From NCBI GenBank assembly GCA_023407175.1, contig JAEYMU010000042.1:49863-113862 (forward strand): a stretch of 64,000 nt of DNA, in the 5' to 3' direction. This document shows, one piece after another, positions 18,929-29,128 of the stretch. Source of the DNA: Bacillota bacterium (GTDB taxonomy: Bacteria; Bacillota_A; Clostridia; Lachnospirales; Lachnospiraceae). A program made the translations under genes and the position numbers. Every line of letters starts with the position of its first letter. Within the stretch, counting starts at the first letter, position 1. The notes under the pieces are model-generated. The model was not told the DNA's origin. It ran no database searches and worked only from the letters and a program-made list of their open reading frames with translations.

Positions 18929-19540
18929 ATGAATAGAGACAGTAGGGAATATGCCAAAACAAAGGGTATCTGGGCAAATTTCAAGGATAAGCATCCAAAC
19001 ATGGCACAGTTTTTGGTATTTTTTCTGTTGAGTAATGGAATAACAGTATTGCAAATGCTGCTTATGCCCATACTTAAGGAGGTATTTGTACATACGGCAC
19101 TGGTTGACACCAGCTTCCAGGTATTTAAGATAGGGCATAATTTTGATGGAAGTGATTTTTATATATTCAATTATTCCGCCGGCTCTCTTACTCAGGGCGG
19201 AGGCGGAGGACTTGCATATTTTCTTGCGGTTCAGATAACACTGGGTATAGCGCAGATTATTAATTTCTTTGCTCAGCGTAACATTACCTTTAAATCAAAC
19301 GGGAGCATAGGAAAAGCAGCCTTCTGGTATATCATAGCCTATCTGGTGATATCAATCGGTGCTGCTGCGCTGCAGGGACTTTATAAAGCGCCGATTTATC
19401 AGCTGTTTATCAACCAATGGGGAATGGGAGCTCTTGGGGAAACAATAGCGGATATTATTACAATGATCATTAATTGCGCAATTTCCTTCTGGGTTTTCTT
19501 CCCGATTTTCAAAATTATATTTAAAAAAGATGAGAAGTAA
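18929..19540 (+). CDS. GtrA-like membrane protein
   Basis: 203 residues with four hydrophobic segments and a loop rich in Gly (TQGGGGGLAYFLAV), followed by the family-typical stretch QIINFFAQRNITFKS. GtrA-like proteins are thought to help move lipid-linked sugars across the membrane or to assist glycosyltransferases that modify surface glycans. It starts 60 nt after the GH3 gene and lies 23 nt before a family 2 glycosyltransferase gene, the usual GtrA context. The starting ATG follows GAGAGGTAGATCAAT. Confidence 0.75.
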   Translation: MNRDSREYAKTKGIWANFKDKHPNMAQFLVFFLLSNGITVLQMLLMPILKEVFVHTALVDTSFQVFKIGHNFDGSDFYIFNYSAGSLTQGGGGGLAYFLAVQITLGIAQIINFFAQRNITFKSNGSIGKAAFWYIIAYLVISIGAAALQGLYKAPIYQLFINQWGMGALGETIADIITMIINCAISFWVFFPIFKIIFKKDEK

Positions 19541-19563
19541 TATAACGTAAAGGAAGCAGGAAA

Positions 19564-20580
19564 ATGAAGCTGTTGTCTATTATAATTCCCTGTTATAATT
19601 CACAAAATTATATGAGGCATTGTATCAACACTCTGCTGCCCGGTGGAGAGCAGGTGGAAATATTAATTGTAAATGACGGCTCAACGGATGAAACCGCGGA
19701 GATAGCGGAGGAATACAAAAGAGCCTATCCAACAATCATAAGGGTAATACATCAGGAAAACAAAGGCCATGGCGGAGCGATAAACGCAGGGCTTCGCCAG
19801 GCCTGCGGCCTATATCTGAAGGTAGTGGACAGCGATGATTGGGTGGATGTCTGTGCATATAGAAAAATTCTGGAAACACTTCAAGGATTGTCCTTGGAAG
19901 AAAAACGGATTGATATGCTCTTAAGCAATTTTGTGTATGAAAAGGAGGGGGCACACCGGCTTTCGGTGATGCATTATGAAAATGTATTTCCAAGGAATCG
20001 TATCCTGACCTGGGATGAGGTTGGCCATTTTAGAAAAGGGCAGTATATTCTCATGCATTCCGTCATCTATCGGACGGAGATTCTTAGAGAAAGTGGACTA
20101 GCATTGCCGGAACATACCTTTTATGTGGATAATTTATTTGTTTATATTCCGCTGGCTTATGTAAAGAAAATATTCTATCTGGATGTGAATTTCTACCGGT
20201 ATTATATAGGCCGGGAGGACCAGTCCGTGAATGAAAGGGTGATGATTGGGAGGATTGACCAGCAAATCAGGGTAAATCAGCTGATGCTTGAGATGGTTGA
20301 TTTAAGACGGATCATGAATTTTAATCTGCGCAGCTATATGTTTAATTATCTGGAGATCATTACTACGGTATCCTCCATTCTTCTCATACGTTCCGGCACA
20401 AAGGAAAATCTAATGAAAAAAAATGAATTATGGAAATATATCAAGAAAAAGGACCTGAGCCTGTACTATAGATTACGCAAGGGAATTATGGGCTTTACAA
20501 TCAATCTTCCGGGAAGAACAGGGCGGAAGATATCCCTGACGGCATATAAAATATCACAGAAGGTGGTTGGCTTTAACTAG
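19564..20580 (+). CDS. Family 2 glycosyltransferase
   Basis: A 338-residue GT-A fold transferase: SIIIPCYNSQNY at the N-terminus, LIVNDGSTDETAEIA, GHGGAINAGL, and the metal-binding DxD-type motif VVDSDDWVD at about residues 94-102. The C-terminal half is basic and lacks clear membrane helices. With the GtrA-like protein upstream it probably transfers a sugar to a lipid or surface polymer. The acceptor is unknown. The presence of a transferase in the same operon as a GH3 enzyme and a chemoreceptor is unusual. Confidence 0.88.
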   Translation: MKLLSIIIPCYNSQNYMRHCINTLLPGGEQVEILIVNDGSTDETAEIAEEYKRAYPTIIRVIHQENKGHGGAINAGLRQACGLYLKVVDSDDWVDVCAYRKILETLQGLSLEEKRIDMLLSNFVYEKEGAHRLSVMHYENVFPRNRILTWDEVGHFRKGQYILMHSVIYRTEILRESGLALPEHTFYVDNLFVYIPLAYVKKIFYLDVNFYRYYIGREDQSVNERVMIGRIDQQIRVNQLMLEMVDLRRIMNFNLRSYMFNYLEIITTVSSILLIRSGTKENLMKKNELWKYIKKKDLSLYYRLRKGIMGFTINLPGRTGRKISLTAYKISQKVVGFN

Positions 20581-20605
20581 CAGGTTCAAATAGGGGGGAC
20601 AGGTT

Positions 20606-22357
20606 ATGAGCAAATCTATCAAGTACAGAATTTTGTTTATTCTGGTTTGGTTGGTAATTTTATTTACTTTAAATACGATATTAAGCGGAGTTACCAATTC
20701 CCAGGTGCAATTATCGACGAGTTTGATTTCGGATTCCTTTGTAAGTCTGGAGTATCAGCAGGTAAAGCTGGCTAAAAATATTGATCAGATTAATCTGCTA
20801 ATTCAAACCGGCTATTCGGGAGACAACGGAGGGGATACGGTAAAAGAGGACTCCCGGACGATTCTCGATACGGTGGATCAGACAAGTGTAATCATTGACC
20901 AAATTGCTTCTCTCTGTAATGAATTTTCTGCAAGGGCCATGAACAGTGCTCTTCGGGATGCCTATAAACCCTATGAGGCCGATATGAATGCCTTTTTAAA
21001 ACAGGCGGCTGTGATAGCGGAAGGTATGAATAACAGCGACCTGGCATCGGCAGAGAAAGGGATTCAGGCCTTCGAGACATTATCAGCCGCAATGCTTCGT
21101 TCAGAAAATGATTTTCAGGAGGTGCTGGATCGCAGTATCAGCCATGAAACAGGTCTGGTTCATTCCAGAGTCGGCAGATCAACCGTTATTATCTGGGTAA
21201 TGGCTGTTATCTTTGTCATATCCAGCGCCGCCGCCTTTTATCTTTCCCAGAGGACGATTCTGATACCTTTAAGGAAGGTGAATGGGAGTCTGAATGATAT
21301 CATCCTTAAATTAAAGGAGAATGAAGGGGATTTGACGGTCAGGCTGGAGGCCGGCAGTGAAGATGAGATAGGGCAGATCGTAAAGGGTATCAATCAATTT
21401 CTTGAGACTCTGCAAAAGGTTATACTATCCATCAAAGCAGGGTCAAAAAGTATACATAGGGCAACGGAAACGATGAACAGCCATATACTGGAATGCAAGG
21501 ATTCCACCTCAAGCGTCTCAGCTGCATTGAATGAATTGTCGGCAGGCATGGAGGAGATTAACAGTACCCTGCAAACGATCGATAGTGGCGCCGGAGAGGT
21601 GCTGTCAGCAGCGAATATAATTGCAGATTCTGCTCAGAGGAATACGGAGCATATCGAGAATATTGCCGAGCGTGCGGAAAAAATCAGTACCCGGTCAAAT
21701 CAGAGCAGGGCACAGACACAGGAAATTCTGCAGGGAATCAGGAAGACGATGGAGTCCTCCATTGAGAAAAGCCATTCAGTTGTAAGGATTAATGAGCTTA
21801 CCGCCGATATTCTCGCGATTTCCGCCCAGACCAACCTGCTTGCCCTCAATGCATCCATTGAAGCGGCGAGAGCGGGGGAGGCGGGAAAAAGCTTCAACGT
21901 GGTGGCGGAAGAGATACGAAAGCTGGCTGAGGGTACAAAAGAAACAGCAAAGGATATTCAAAGCATTAATGCATCCGTAATAGAAGCCGTGGAAGAGCTT
22001 GTAAGGAATGCCAATGAGATTATGTCCTATATTACGGAAAAAGTCCTGACCGATTATGAAGGCTTCGTAGATGTGGCAAATATCTATAAGCAGGATGCAG
22101 ATACAATGAAGGGTATGCTGGTTCAATTTAGTACAAAATCGGGAGATTTAAGAAAGGTAGCGACACACATGGCTGACAGTATACAGGAAATCACAATGGC
22201 GGTGGGTGAAAGCGTAGGTGTTGTGATTCAGTCAAATGAAGATACCAATGTTTTATTGGACGCCGTATCTGCCATTACGCAGGAGGCATTCCATAACCGG
22301 GATATTGCGGAGGAACTGAACAGGGAAGTGAGTAAATTTAAACGGGTGGAAGCCTGA
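20606..22357 (+). CDS. Methyl-accepting chemotaxis protein
   Basis: 583 residues. A transmembrane helix near residues 7-27, a four-helix-bundle-like extracellular sensor with no recognised ligand motif, a second helix at about 195-215, a HAMP linker, then a long signalling coiled coil with the hairpin tip [19 protein letters not shown]. It would report ligand to a CheA/CheW array. It is the last gene of the GH3 operon (25 nt after the transferase), so its expression is probably tied to the LytTR-type promoter at 16277. A terminator follows. Confidence 0.92.
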   Translation: MSKSIKYRILFILVWLVILFTLNTILSGVTNSQVQLSTSLISDSFVSLEYQQVKLAKNIDQINLLIQTGYSGDNGGDTVKEDSRTILDTVDQTSVIIDQIASLCNEFSARAMNSALRDAYKPYEADMNAFLKQAAVIAEGMNNSDLASAEKGIQAFETLSAAMLRSENDFQEVLDRSISHETGLVHSRVGRSTVIIWVMAVIFVISSAAAFYLSQRTILIPLRKVNGSLNDIILKLKENEGDLTVRLEAGSEDEIGQIVKGINQFLETLQKVILSIKAGSKSIHRATETMNSHILECKDSTSSVSAALNELSAGMEEINSTLQTIDSGAGEVLSAANIIADSAQRNTEHIENIAERAEKISTRSNQSRAQTQEILQGIRKTMESSIEKSHSVVRINELTADILAISAQTNLLALNASIEAARAGEAGKSFNVVAEEIRKLAEGTKETAKDIQSINASVIEAVEELVRNANEIMSYITEKVLTDYEGFVDVANIYKQDADTMKGMLVQFSTKSGDLRKVATHMADSIQEITMAVGESVGVVIQSNEDTNVLLDAVSAITQEAFHNRDIAEELNREVSKFKRVEA

Positions 22358-22390
22358 GAAATTATTGTAAAGAATAATATGATATAGGAA

Positions 22391-22433
22391 GAAAACAACC
22401 GCGGATACCCTTACAGGTATTCGCGGTTGTTTT
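22391..22433 (+). terminator. Terminator after the chemoreceptor
   Basis: AAAACAACCGCGGATACC pairs with AGGTATTCGCGGTTGTTTT around a 4-5 nt loop and ends in TTTT. This closes the operon that starts at 16448. Confidence 0.9.
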
Positions 22434-22741
22434 AATTGCAGCCTGCTTGGTCCTTCAGAATTATTATAGGTTAAAAGCAATAAAAAATCTTCCGAATAAC
22501 CTGTTAAAAACACAAATCATACAAAAAAAAGCACATATTTTTCATTGTTAGAGCGAAATGACTAAATTATAATAAGTTTATAAAATTACTTGTTTGGAAT
22601 GAGAGGACGTTCCAGGAGACCTGTTCTGCAAAACTGTGATTGTACCGGCCGGCATGCGCATAGCTTTGAAAGGTGATCCATAAGCAGCTTGTCATTCCCT
22701 GAACAAATGATTTTATAATATGCATTATTCGGAGGTGTTTT
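22434..22741 (+). promoter_or_regulatory. Promoter and leader of the GH5 / CUT1 operon
   Basis: TTGTTA at 22545-22550, a 17-nt spacer and TATAAT at 22568-22573 form a good sigma-A promoter. The leader of about 160 nt contains small inverted repeats but no riboswitch I recognise. No LytTR-type repeat is present. Confidence 0.5.
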
Positions 22742-24088
22742 ATGAGAACGGATTTTGTGCAAATCTGCGGGGAAAACTTTACGGTCAATGGAGAACCTGT
22801 GATTCTTCGCGGTTGGGCACTGGGTTCATGGATGAATCTGGAGCATTTTATGATGGGATTACCGGGAACCAATTCCATGATTCAGGAAGCGTTTGCAGAT
22901 GTCTATGGCAAAGATAATGCCGAAAAGTTTTTTGACAGTTTTCTTGACCAGTTTGTCAAGGAAGAGGATATCATTTACTTAAAAAGCATCGGTACTAATT
23001 CCGTTCGTATTCCTTTTGGTTATCATTATTTTATTGATGACCAGAACCCTGATGTTTTTCTGGAGCGAGGTTTTCGCGTTTTAGATAAGGTAATAAAGAT
23101 TTGCAGAAAGCATGAGATGTATGTGATCTTAGATTTACATTCTGTTCCGGGATCTCAGAATACGGACTGGCATTCGGATAATATAACCGGACAGGCGCTT
23201 TTTTGGCAATACAGATGCTTTCAGGATCAGATAGTGGCCTTCTGGAGAGAATTGGCCTTCCGCTACAGGGATGAGCCGTGGATTGCCGGTTATGATGTTA
23301 TCAATGAACCCGGTTACGGCTTAAGCAAGGAAAAGTTTAATGGATTTTATGGCAGAGTTATGGAGACAATCCGTGAGGTGGATAAAGATCATATCATCTT
23401 TTTGGAGGGTGATGATTTTGGCCGCAGCTTTGAATTGTTTGATGAGCCGTCTGATCCGCAGGTTACTTATGCTGTTCATTTTTATCCCTTTGTGCTGGAG
23501 GATAACATTCTGGATCCGGCATTGGAGGAAGCAAGGAGAATAGAAATTTTTGAGAAGATTTTTTACCGGCAGCTGAAGGTTCGTGAGAGGTTTCACCGGC
23601 CGATCTGGTGCGGGGAATCAGGGTATGAGCTTCTGGAAGGCCAGCAGAACTTCTATTCAAAGCTGCTTCGCTATAATATCGGCTTATGTGAAAGCAATAA
23701 TCTCTCCTGGTCACTGTGGACCTATAAGGATGCCAGATCCATGGGCATTGCGGTGCCGAAGAAGGATTCACTATGGATTAAAATGCGCAGGGATATTGAA
23801 AAGGTATGGAGTCATGGCTGGGAACAGAAAGTGTCCATGGAAATCATGAGAGAAATCGGCGAGAAATATTTTCAGCCGTTGGAGCATGCTCTGTTGTATG
23901 ATTTGGATTTCAGGATGAGGTCCATTATGCATCGCATTGCGGTAGAACAGATTTTGAAGCCGAAGCTTCGCGAAATTCCATGGGAAGCTATTTGGGAGTA
24001 TCCCAAAGCTTTTGCATTTGAAAACTGTGAATTTCAAGATACCATCGTTCAGGATATCAGGAAATTTATCCTGGCACGGGCTGACTGA
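22742..24088 (+). CDS. GH5-family glycoside hydrolase (cellulase-like, cytoplasmic)
   Basis: 448 residues from ATG 22742 behind GGAGG. The GH5 barrel shows VILDLHSVPGSQN, DVINEPGYG with acid/base E189, and PIWCGESGYE with nucleophile E292; SWSLWTYKDA follows as the usual conserved Trp segment. There is no signal peptide, so it should act on oligosaccharides inside the cell, plausibly those imported by the ABC transporter just downstream. The last 100 residues are a helical extension of unknown role. The specificity (glucan, mannan or other) cannot be fixed from sequence. Confidence 0.87.
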   Translation: MRTDFVQICGENFTVNGEPVILRGWALGSWMNLEHFMMGLPGTNSMIQEAFADVYGKDNAEKFFDSFLDQFVKEEDIIYLKSIGTNSVRIPFGYHYFIDDQNPDVFLERGFRVLDKVIKICRKHEMYVILDLHSVPGSQNTDWHSDNITGQALFWQYRCFQDQIVAFWRELAFRYRDEPWIAGYDVINEPGYGLSKEKFNGFYGRVMETIREVDKDHIIFLEGDDFGRSFELFDEPSDPQVTYAVHFYPFVLEDNILDPALEEARRIEIFEKIFYRQLKVRERFHRPIWCGESGYELLEGQQNFYSKLLRYNIGLCESNNLSWSLWTYKDARSMGIAVPKKDSLWIKMRRDIEKVWSHGWEQKVSMEIMREIGEKYFQPLEHALLYDLDFRMRSIMHRIAVEQILKPKLREIPWEAIWEYPKAFAFENCEFQDTIVQDIRKFILARAD

Positions 24089-24127
24089 AAATACCGGTTA
24101 TGAAAAAATCTGAAGGAGGGTAAGAAA

Positions 24128-25486
24128 GTGAAAAATATTCTATCGGTCATATTAGTGATTATAATAGTTTTCTCTATGTTTACAGGTTGTTCTCAAAAGG
24201 AAAGTACATCAGATGAAGTTACTCCGGCGGTCACCGGAACCGCAGCCGCGCAGGGTGAATATGTCGGTTTTGACGGCATTGATCCGAATATTAAGGCCAA
24301 TGTTACTATTTACCGTTATTATGCTGATGCGGATAAGGTTAACATGGATGCTGCCATAGCTAAGCTGGCGGAAAAATACCCAAATCTTACGATTAATATT
24401 GAGCATCGTACTGATTCGGACGGAACAGCTTTAAAAACCTGGGCGGCAGTGGGAGAACTTCCCGATATTTTTGAAAACACTTCTGCGGAAGCCTATAATA
24501 CGCTGAAGGAAAACGGCGATTTGTATTACCTTGATGATGCGATTAAGGCCACCGGCTTCTATGATTTGTTTACCAATGGTGAAGTTTCACAAAAAGGCCA
24601 TACAAATGCGGACGGACACCAGTATTCCATGGCCTGTGAAGCAAATCATGTATTTGAGCTTTGGTATAACCGAGAGCTGTTTCATGAGTTGGGATTGCAG
24701 GAACCGACCAATTATGATGAATTTAAGAACTGTATTACGGTACTTAAGGATGCAGGCAAAGTTCCGATTGCTCTGTTTGGCGCAGAGCAGTGGCCGGGTA
24801 CGGCTCTTTACTCACTGGCAGCTATTGCGGAAGGCCAGACGGAAGGCGTAGAAGCTGTTAATGACAGCAAAGCTTCCATGAATGATGAGGCTTATGCACG
24901 AGCTGCAAAAAAGTTTGCAGAGATCGTGGATCTGGGTGCATTCGGAACAGGTTCATTATCAACAAATTATCAGCAGGCATCTGAAATGATGTTTAATGGA
25001 CAAGCCGGATTTTTTGCAAGCGGTACCTGGTTCTGGTCTACCATCGAGAGCGACGGATATGGTGATACAATAGATTGGTGCAATTATAATGTTTTTGCAG
25101 ATGCAGATAAAGCGGAAGAGGTAAAGGGAATGTGTGTCGGCGGCAAAATAAAGGAGATGCAGTATTCTGTAAATGCAAATCCGCCCTCGGGTCTGGATCC
25201 GTATACAGTTGCACTGCTGCTTTGCGAATTCGAATATTATGTACGGCTGAACGCTGCAGAAGCAGGAAATATGACCACAGTAAAAGGCGATTTCAATTTT
25301 GCCGGCGGTGAGGCTTATTCGGATTTTAACGACAACTATGGTACGTTCAAAACCTTTACTACCCTTACCGGAGATATGTCCAACGGTGATTTTGTGGAAA
25401 AGCTGGGTAATAACGTAGAGATGATGGTTTCCGACAACTACGACGGGGATGAATTTATTCAGGAGATGATTGCCAGCGGCTATTAA
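24128..25486 (+). CDS. CUT1 sugar ABC transporter, solute-binding lipoprotein
   Basis: 452 residues starting at GTG 24128 behind GGAGGG. The lipobox FTGC places the acylated Cys at about residue 22. The mature protein has the family 1 solute-binding fold: TIYRYYADADKVNMDAAIAK, LPDIFENTSAEAYNTL, and GQAGFFASGTWFW near the middle, typical of MalE-like oligosaccharide binders. It is paired with the two permease genes downstream and lies 40 nt after the GH5 gene. No ATPase gene is present, as is usual where a shared MsmX-type ATPase energises CUT1 importers. Confidence 0.92.
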   Translation: MKNILSVILVIIIVFSMFTGCSQKESTSDEVTPAVTGTAAAQGEYVGFDGIDPNIKANVTIYRYYADADKVNMDAAIAKLAEKYPNLTINIEHRTDSDGTALKTWAAVGELPDIFENTSAEAYNTLKENGDLYYLDDAIKATGFYDLFTNGEVSQKGHTNADGHQYSMACEANHVFELWYNRELFHELGLQEPTNYDEFKNCITVLKDAGKVPIALFGAEQWPGTALYSLAAIAEGQTEGVEAVNDSKASMNDEAYARAAKKFAEIVDLGAFGTGSLSTNYQQASEMMFNGQAGFFASGTWFWSTIESDGYGDTIDWCNYNVFADADKAEEVKGMCVGGKIKEMQYSVNANPPSGLDPYTVALLLCEFEYYVRLNAAEAGNMTTVKGDFNFAGGEAYSDFNDNYGTFKTFTTLTGDMSNGDFVEKLGNNVEMMVSDNYDGDEFIQEMIASGY

Positions 25487-25542
25487 ATTCGAGCATTCAG
25501 ATGAGTTCGAAAGACAGCACAGTATAAATTTATGAAAATTAT

Positions 25543-25583
25543 GAATGCGTTATGATGTCCGGAAACGGCATCATTACGCATTC
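25543..25583 (+). other. Hairpin between binding-protein and permease genes
   Basis: GAATGCGTTATGATG pairs with its imperfect complement around CCGGAAACGG, followed by TCATTAAGGAG without a T run. Such structures usually hold binding-protein mRNA above permease mRNA. Confidence 0.55.
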
Positions 25584-25606
25584 TCATTAAGGAGCTGATA
25601 ACATCA

Positions 25607-26494
25607 ATGAGTCCCATTTTTAAACATAGTAAATGGTGGATCGTATTGTTTGTATCACCGTTGATGATTATGTTTTCAATCATAATCATTATACCGTTAT
25701 TTCAGACATTGTATTATAGCTTTTTTGAATGGAACGGCATAAAAACAGTGGCCTTCCGGGGAATTGAAAACTATAAATCTTTATTTAAGGCACGGGAACT
25801 GAGAACGTCGTTCATAAACAGTGCTATTTACTCTGTAATCCTTACTGCGTTTCAAGTTGGTTTGGGTACCTTGTTTTCTTTTATTTTGACTAATTCAAAA
25901 ATAAGAGGTAGACTGGTTTATAGAAATATATATTTTATACCGGTTCTTCTTTCTATATCTGTAGTATCTCAGCTGTGGCTTTGGATTTATAACGGTGATT
26001 TTGGCATGATCAATAGACTGGCTGAAGCATTGGGCCTGGAATGGCGGCAGCAATGGCTCAACCAAAAGGGTTATGCTTTGATCGCAGTGGCAATTGCAGA
26101 AGCGTGGAAAGGCATGGGGTACATTATGCTAATCATCTATGCGGCGATGCGTAATATTCCCAGAGTTTACAATGAGGCTGCCAGCATTGACGGAGCCACA
26201 TCGTTACAGATGTTTCGCCATATCACGCTTCCGTTGGCGGCTCCAACGATTCGAGTGACAATCGTAATGTGTATTACCTATGGCTTCCGTGCATTTGAAA
26301 CCACCTTTCTTATGACAGGCGGCGGACCAGGCATATACACTTATAATCTGACCATTCTCATGTACAAGGCGATGTTTATTAAAAACGATTATGGGTATGG
26401 CAGTGCCATCGCAATGGTTATCGTAGTTTTGTGTGTTGGATTGATGCTTTTGATCAACCGTATGACAGCAAAATATGATGAGATCTACCGATAG
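25607..26494 (+). CDS. CUT1 ABC transporter permease (MalF/UgpA type)
   Basis: 295 residues, about six membrane helices, with the EAA loop EAASIDGA...ITLP near residues 192-215 that docks the ATPase. It starts at ATG 25607 (AAGGAG 14 nt upstream) and is followed after 13 nt by the partner permease. It belongs to the importer served by the lipoprotein at 24128. Confidence 0.92.
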   Translation: MSPIFKHSKWWIVLFVSPLMIMFSIIIIIPLFQTLYYSFFEWNGIKTVAFRGIENYKSLFKARELRTSFINSAIYSVILTAFQVGLGTLFSFILTNSKIRGRLVYRNIYFIPVLLSISVVSQLWLWIYNGDFGMINRLAEALGLEWRQQWLNQKGYALIAVAIAEAWKGMGYIMLIIYAAMRNIPRVYNEAASIDGATSLQMFRHITLPLAAPTIRVTIVMCITYGFRAFETTFLMTGGGPGIYTYNLTILMYKAMFIKNDYGYGSAIAMVIVVLCVGLMLLINRMTAKYDEIYR

Positions 26495-26507
26495 GAGAAG
26501 CGAAACG

Positions 26508-27338
26508 ATGAAAAAAAATACATTATCCAAACCTGTTACCCATTTCTTCCTGATTTTATATGGTATCATATCGATTTATCCGCTGTTTTGGCTTTTTCTG
26601 TATTCATTTAAGGATAATGAAGAAATCTTTGTGTCAAATCCTTTTGGAATTCCTCATACCTGGCGTATTCAGAATTATGTCGATGCTTTCAGCCAGTTTA
26701 ATGTGAAGGTTTATTTCAAAAACAGTTTGGTAGTAGCGGTGCTTACCATAGCGCTGGTGATTATGTTTTCATTGATGTTTTGCTATGTTGTAGCCAGACT
26801 GAATAACCGGGTGACACGTTTCATGCACTTTCTGGTTATGTCAGGTATGTTTATTCCCATTCAGGCTGTCATGATTCCGTTAGTAATTGTTGTACGGAGT
26901 TTCGGCTTTACAAATTCTCTCTGGTCAGTCATCATCCCATATACTGCGCTGGGCTTTCCCTTTGCCTGTATGCTGCTTTACGGCTTTTATCTGGGAATTC
27001 CCTTTGAATTGGAGGAATCCGCATATTTGGATGGCGCTTCCTTTGGAAGAACCTATTTTCAGATTATTTTTCCGCAGATGAAATCAGTAATCAGTGTTCT
27101 TGTTATCTACGAGTTCTTAAGCTGCTGGAATGAATTTAATCTGGCCCTGGTATTACTGACGAAGGATGCGATGAAAACCCTGCCGTTAGGGCTGGTAAAT
27201 TTCTGGACACAATATGATGCCCAATGGGGGGTAATTGGGGCTGCGATGATGATTGCCAGTGCTCCGGTATTGATCATTTATCTTTTCTTCAGCAACAAAA
27301 TCGCTGATGCCATGGCGGTTACAGGAATGAAAAACTAA
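26508..27338 (+). CDS. CUT1 ABC transporter permease (MalG/UgpE type)
   Basis: 276 residues from ATG 26508, chosen over an in-frame ATG at 26475 because AGGAG lies at 26493-26497 and the protein then begins MKKNTLSKPVTHFF. It has six membrane helices and the EAA loop EESAYLDGASF. It is the second half of the translocation pore, ending just before the sensor kinase gene. Confidence 0.92.
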   Translation: MKKNTLSKPVTHFFLILYGIISIYPLFWLFLYSFKDNEEIFVSNPFGIPHTWRIQNYVDAFSQFNVKVYFKNSLVVAVLTIALVIMFSLMFCYVVARLNNRVTRFMHFLVMSGMFIPIQAVMIPLVIVVRSFGFTNSLWSVIIPYTALGFPFACMLLYGFYLGIPFELEESAYLDGASFGRTYFQIIFPQMKSVISVLVIYEFLSCWNEFNLALVLLTKDAMKTLPLGLVNFWTQYDAQWGVIGAAMMIASAPVLIIYLFFSNKIADAMAVTGMKN

Positions 27339-27377
27339 TTGTTGATTCTGCCTTTGCGATTCAAGGAAGGGGATTAT

Positions 27378-29126
27378 ATGTTTGCTAAAAAGAAAGCTGG
27401 ATCTGTTTCTGTAAAACTTCGGTTTGTCATTGTTATATTCTTTCTGCTTCTGATTCTGTCCGTTTTTTTTATTCTACGGGTTCACTATAGCGACCTGGTG
27501 ATTAAAAAGGCAACTATGCAGCTTCAGTATGAAGATGAAATCCTGTCCCAATCGATCGAAGAACGTATCAAAACGGCAAATAGCGGCTGTAACACGATTA
27601 TTATCCATCTCAACAATACTCTGAAGGAGCAGAATGGAGATGGAGAATATCCTTCCGTAAATACTGCAACGCAAAAAAAGATATACCAATGCATGATTAA
27701 TACCTTTACCATGTTCTATGATGCGGCTCAGGTAATGATTGTCTGGGATAACGGCACCTGTTTTTATCAGAACAGGACGGAAAATTACTTTATGTATACC
27801 GGAGAATCAGAGCTGCTGGAAGAACTGGCTTCCTTAGGCATTACCAGAACCGGTTCCTGGCTTACCAGGATTAATTCCGACTGCAAAATTCAGGGAGAGG
27901 GTCAGTATTTTATCAAAGTATATGCGGACATTGATTCCGGTAAAAAGCTGGGCTACATCATATTCAAGCTCAATAATGTCTTTGATATTCTTGATGAAAA
28001 ATCCAGTCACCGCTCCTTCTATCTCTTTGATCGTGACCGTCAGTTGCTGCAGACGAATGACATTACAATACAGGAGGAACTTTTATCGTATTATGACAAT
28101 CAGGACCGGCTAACGATGTCGCAGCAGCTAAGTAGTCAATTGTCAGAAAAGGATCCAAGTACACAGTATACTGATTATGTAACCCTGGAAAATGGATGGA
28201 CCTTGGTATCCGTATCTGATTTCCGGGAAATGTTAAAGGACCTGCATCGTACCATCGCTTTTATTTTGATGATTTGTCTGGTCATTATGACGGTGCTGTG
28301 TACGATTCTCAATACGATTGTTCAGCATATCATAAAGCCGATTCGTACGCTTTCCAGACATATGGTCAGCTTTCAATCTGAGCTTCTGTCACCTATTTCC
28401 ATACCGCATTCTGATGATGAAATCGGTATTCTGGTTGATCATTTTAACGAAATGGCTCAAAAAAACAAAGAGCTGTTTGAGCATGTATTGGAGGAAAAGC
28501 GTCAGCAGGAGCATTTGCAGTTTGCATTGCTCCAATCGCAGATTAAGCCGCATTTTCTCTATAATACACTGGATACCATTTATTGCCTCATTGCAATGAA
28601 AAGGCAAAGTGAGGCCAGCTATGTGACAAAGCTTCTGTCGGAATACTACCGCCGGGTCCTTAGCAAGGGATTGGATTGGGTGTTATTAAATGATGAAGTG
28701 GCAGAGGTGGAAAAGTATCTGGAAATTCAGTCGATTCGGTATCGGAATGTGTTGTCCTATTCCATTGAGTTTGAAGCGGGCGTTGATTTGATCAAGATTC
28801 CGAAACTGACCTTACAGCCCCTGGTGGAAAATGCAATATATCATGGGATAAAATCCTCGGATCATCCGGGGCATGTGACAATCCGAATCACTCAAGAGGG
28901 TGATTACATTGAAATACGTGTCATGGATGATGGGGTTGGCTTTTCTGAAGAGCAATTCCGCGAGATTATTAATCAGCCCAGAGATGCGGATTCCGGCTTT
29001 GGGTTAAGGAATGTGATCGACAGATTACGGTTATATTATAAGGACAGCTGCGAGGTATTACTGGAAAAAAGGAATGTGGGAACATCTGTTTTGCTGCGAA
29101 TTCATGTTGAACCGGAAGAGGTGTAG
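27378..29126 (+). CDS. YesM-type sensor histidine kinase
   Basis: 582 residues from ATG 27378 (AAGGAAGGGG upstream); an in-frame TTG at 27339 lacks support. A membrane helix near residues 14-34, a large extracytoplasmic sensor, a second helix near 290-312, HAMP, then the His_kinase domain with QSQIKPHFLYNT (H392) and an ATPase domain (VENAIYHGI, MDDGVGF). Such kinases sense extracellular sugars, often with the binding protein, and pair with YesN regulators. The gene for its partner starts 2 nt after its stop. Confidence 0.92.
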   Translation: MFAKKKAGSVSVKLRFVIVIFFLLLILSVFFILRVHYSDLVIKKATMQLQYEDEILSQSIEERIKTANSGCNTIIIHLNNTLKEQNGDGEYPSVNTATQKKIYQCMINTFTMFYDAAQVMIVWDNGTCFYQNRTENYFMYTGESELLEELASLGITRTGSWLTRINSDCKIQGEGQYFIKVYADIDSGKKLGYIIFKLNNVFDILDEKSSHRSFYLFDRDRQLLQTNDITIQEELLSYYDNQDRLTMSQQLSSQLSEKDPSTQYTDYVTLENGWTLVSVSDFREMLKDLHRTIAFILMICLVIMTVLCTILNTIVQHIIKPIRTLSRHMVSFQSELLSPISIPHSDDEIGILVDHFNEMAQKNKELFEHVLEEKRQQEHLQFALLQSQIKPHFLYNTLDTIYCLIAMKRQSEASYVTKLLSEYYRRVLSKGLDWVLLNDEVAEVEKYLEIQSIRYRNVLSYSIEFEAGVDLIKIPKLTLQPLVENAIYHGIKSSDHPGHVTIRITQEGDYIEIRVMDDGVGFSEEQFREIINQPRDADSGFGLRNVIDRLRLYYKDSCEVLLEKRNVGTSVLLRIHVEPEEV

Positions 29127-29128
29127 CT

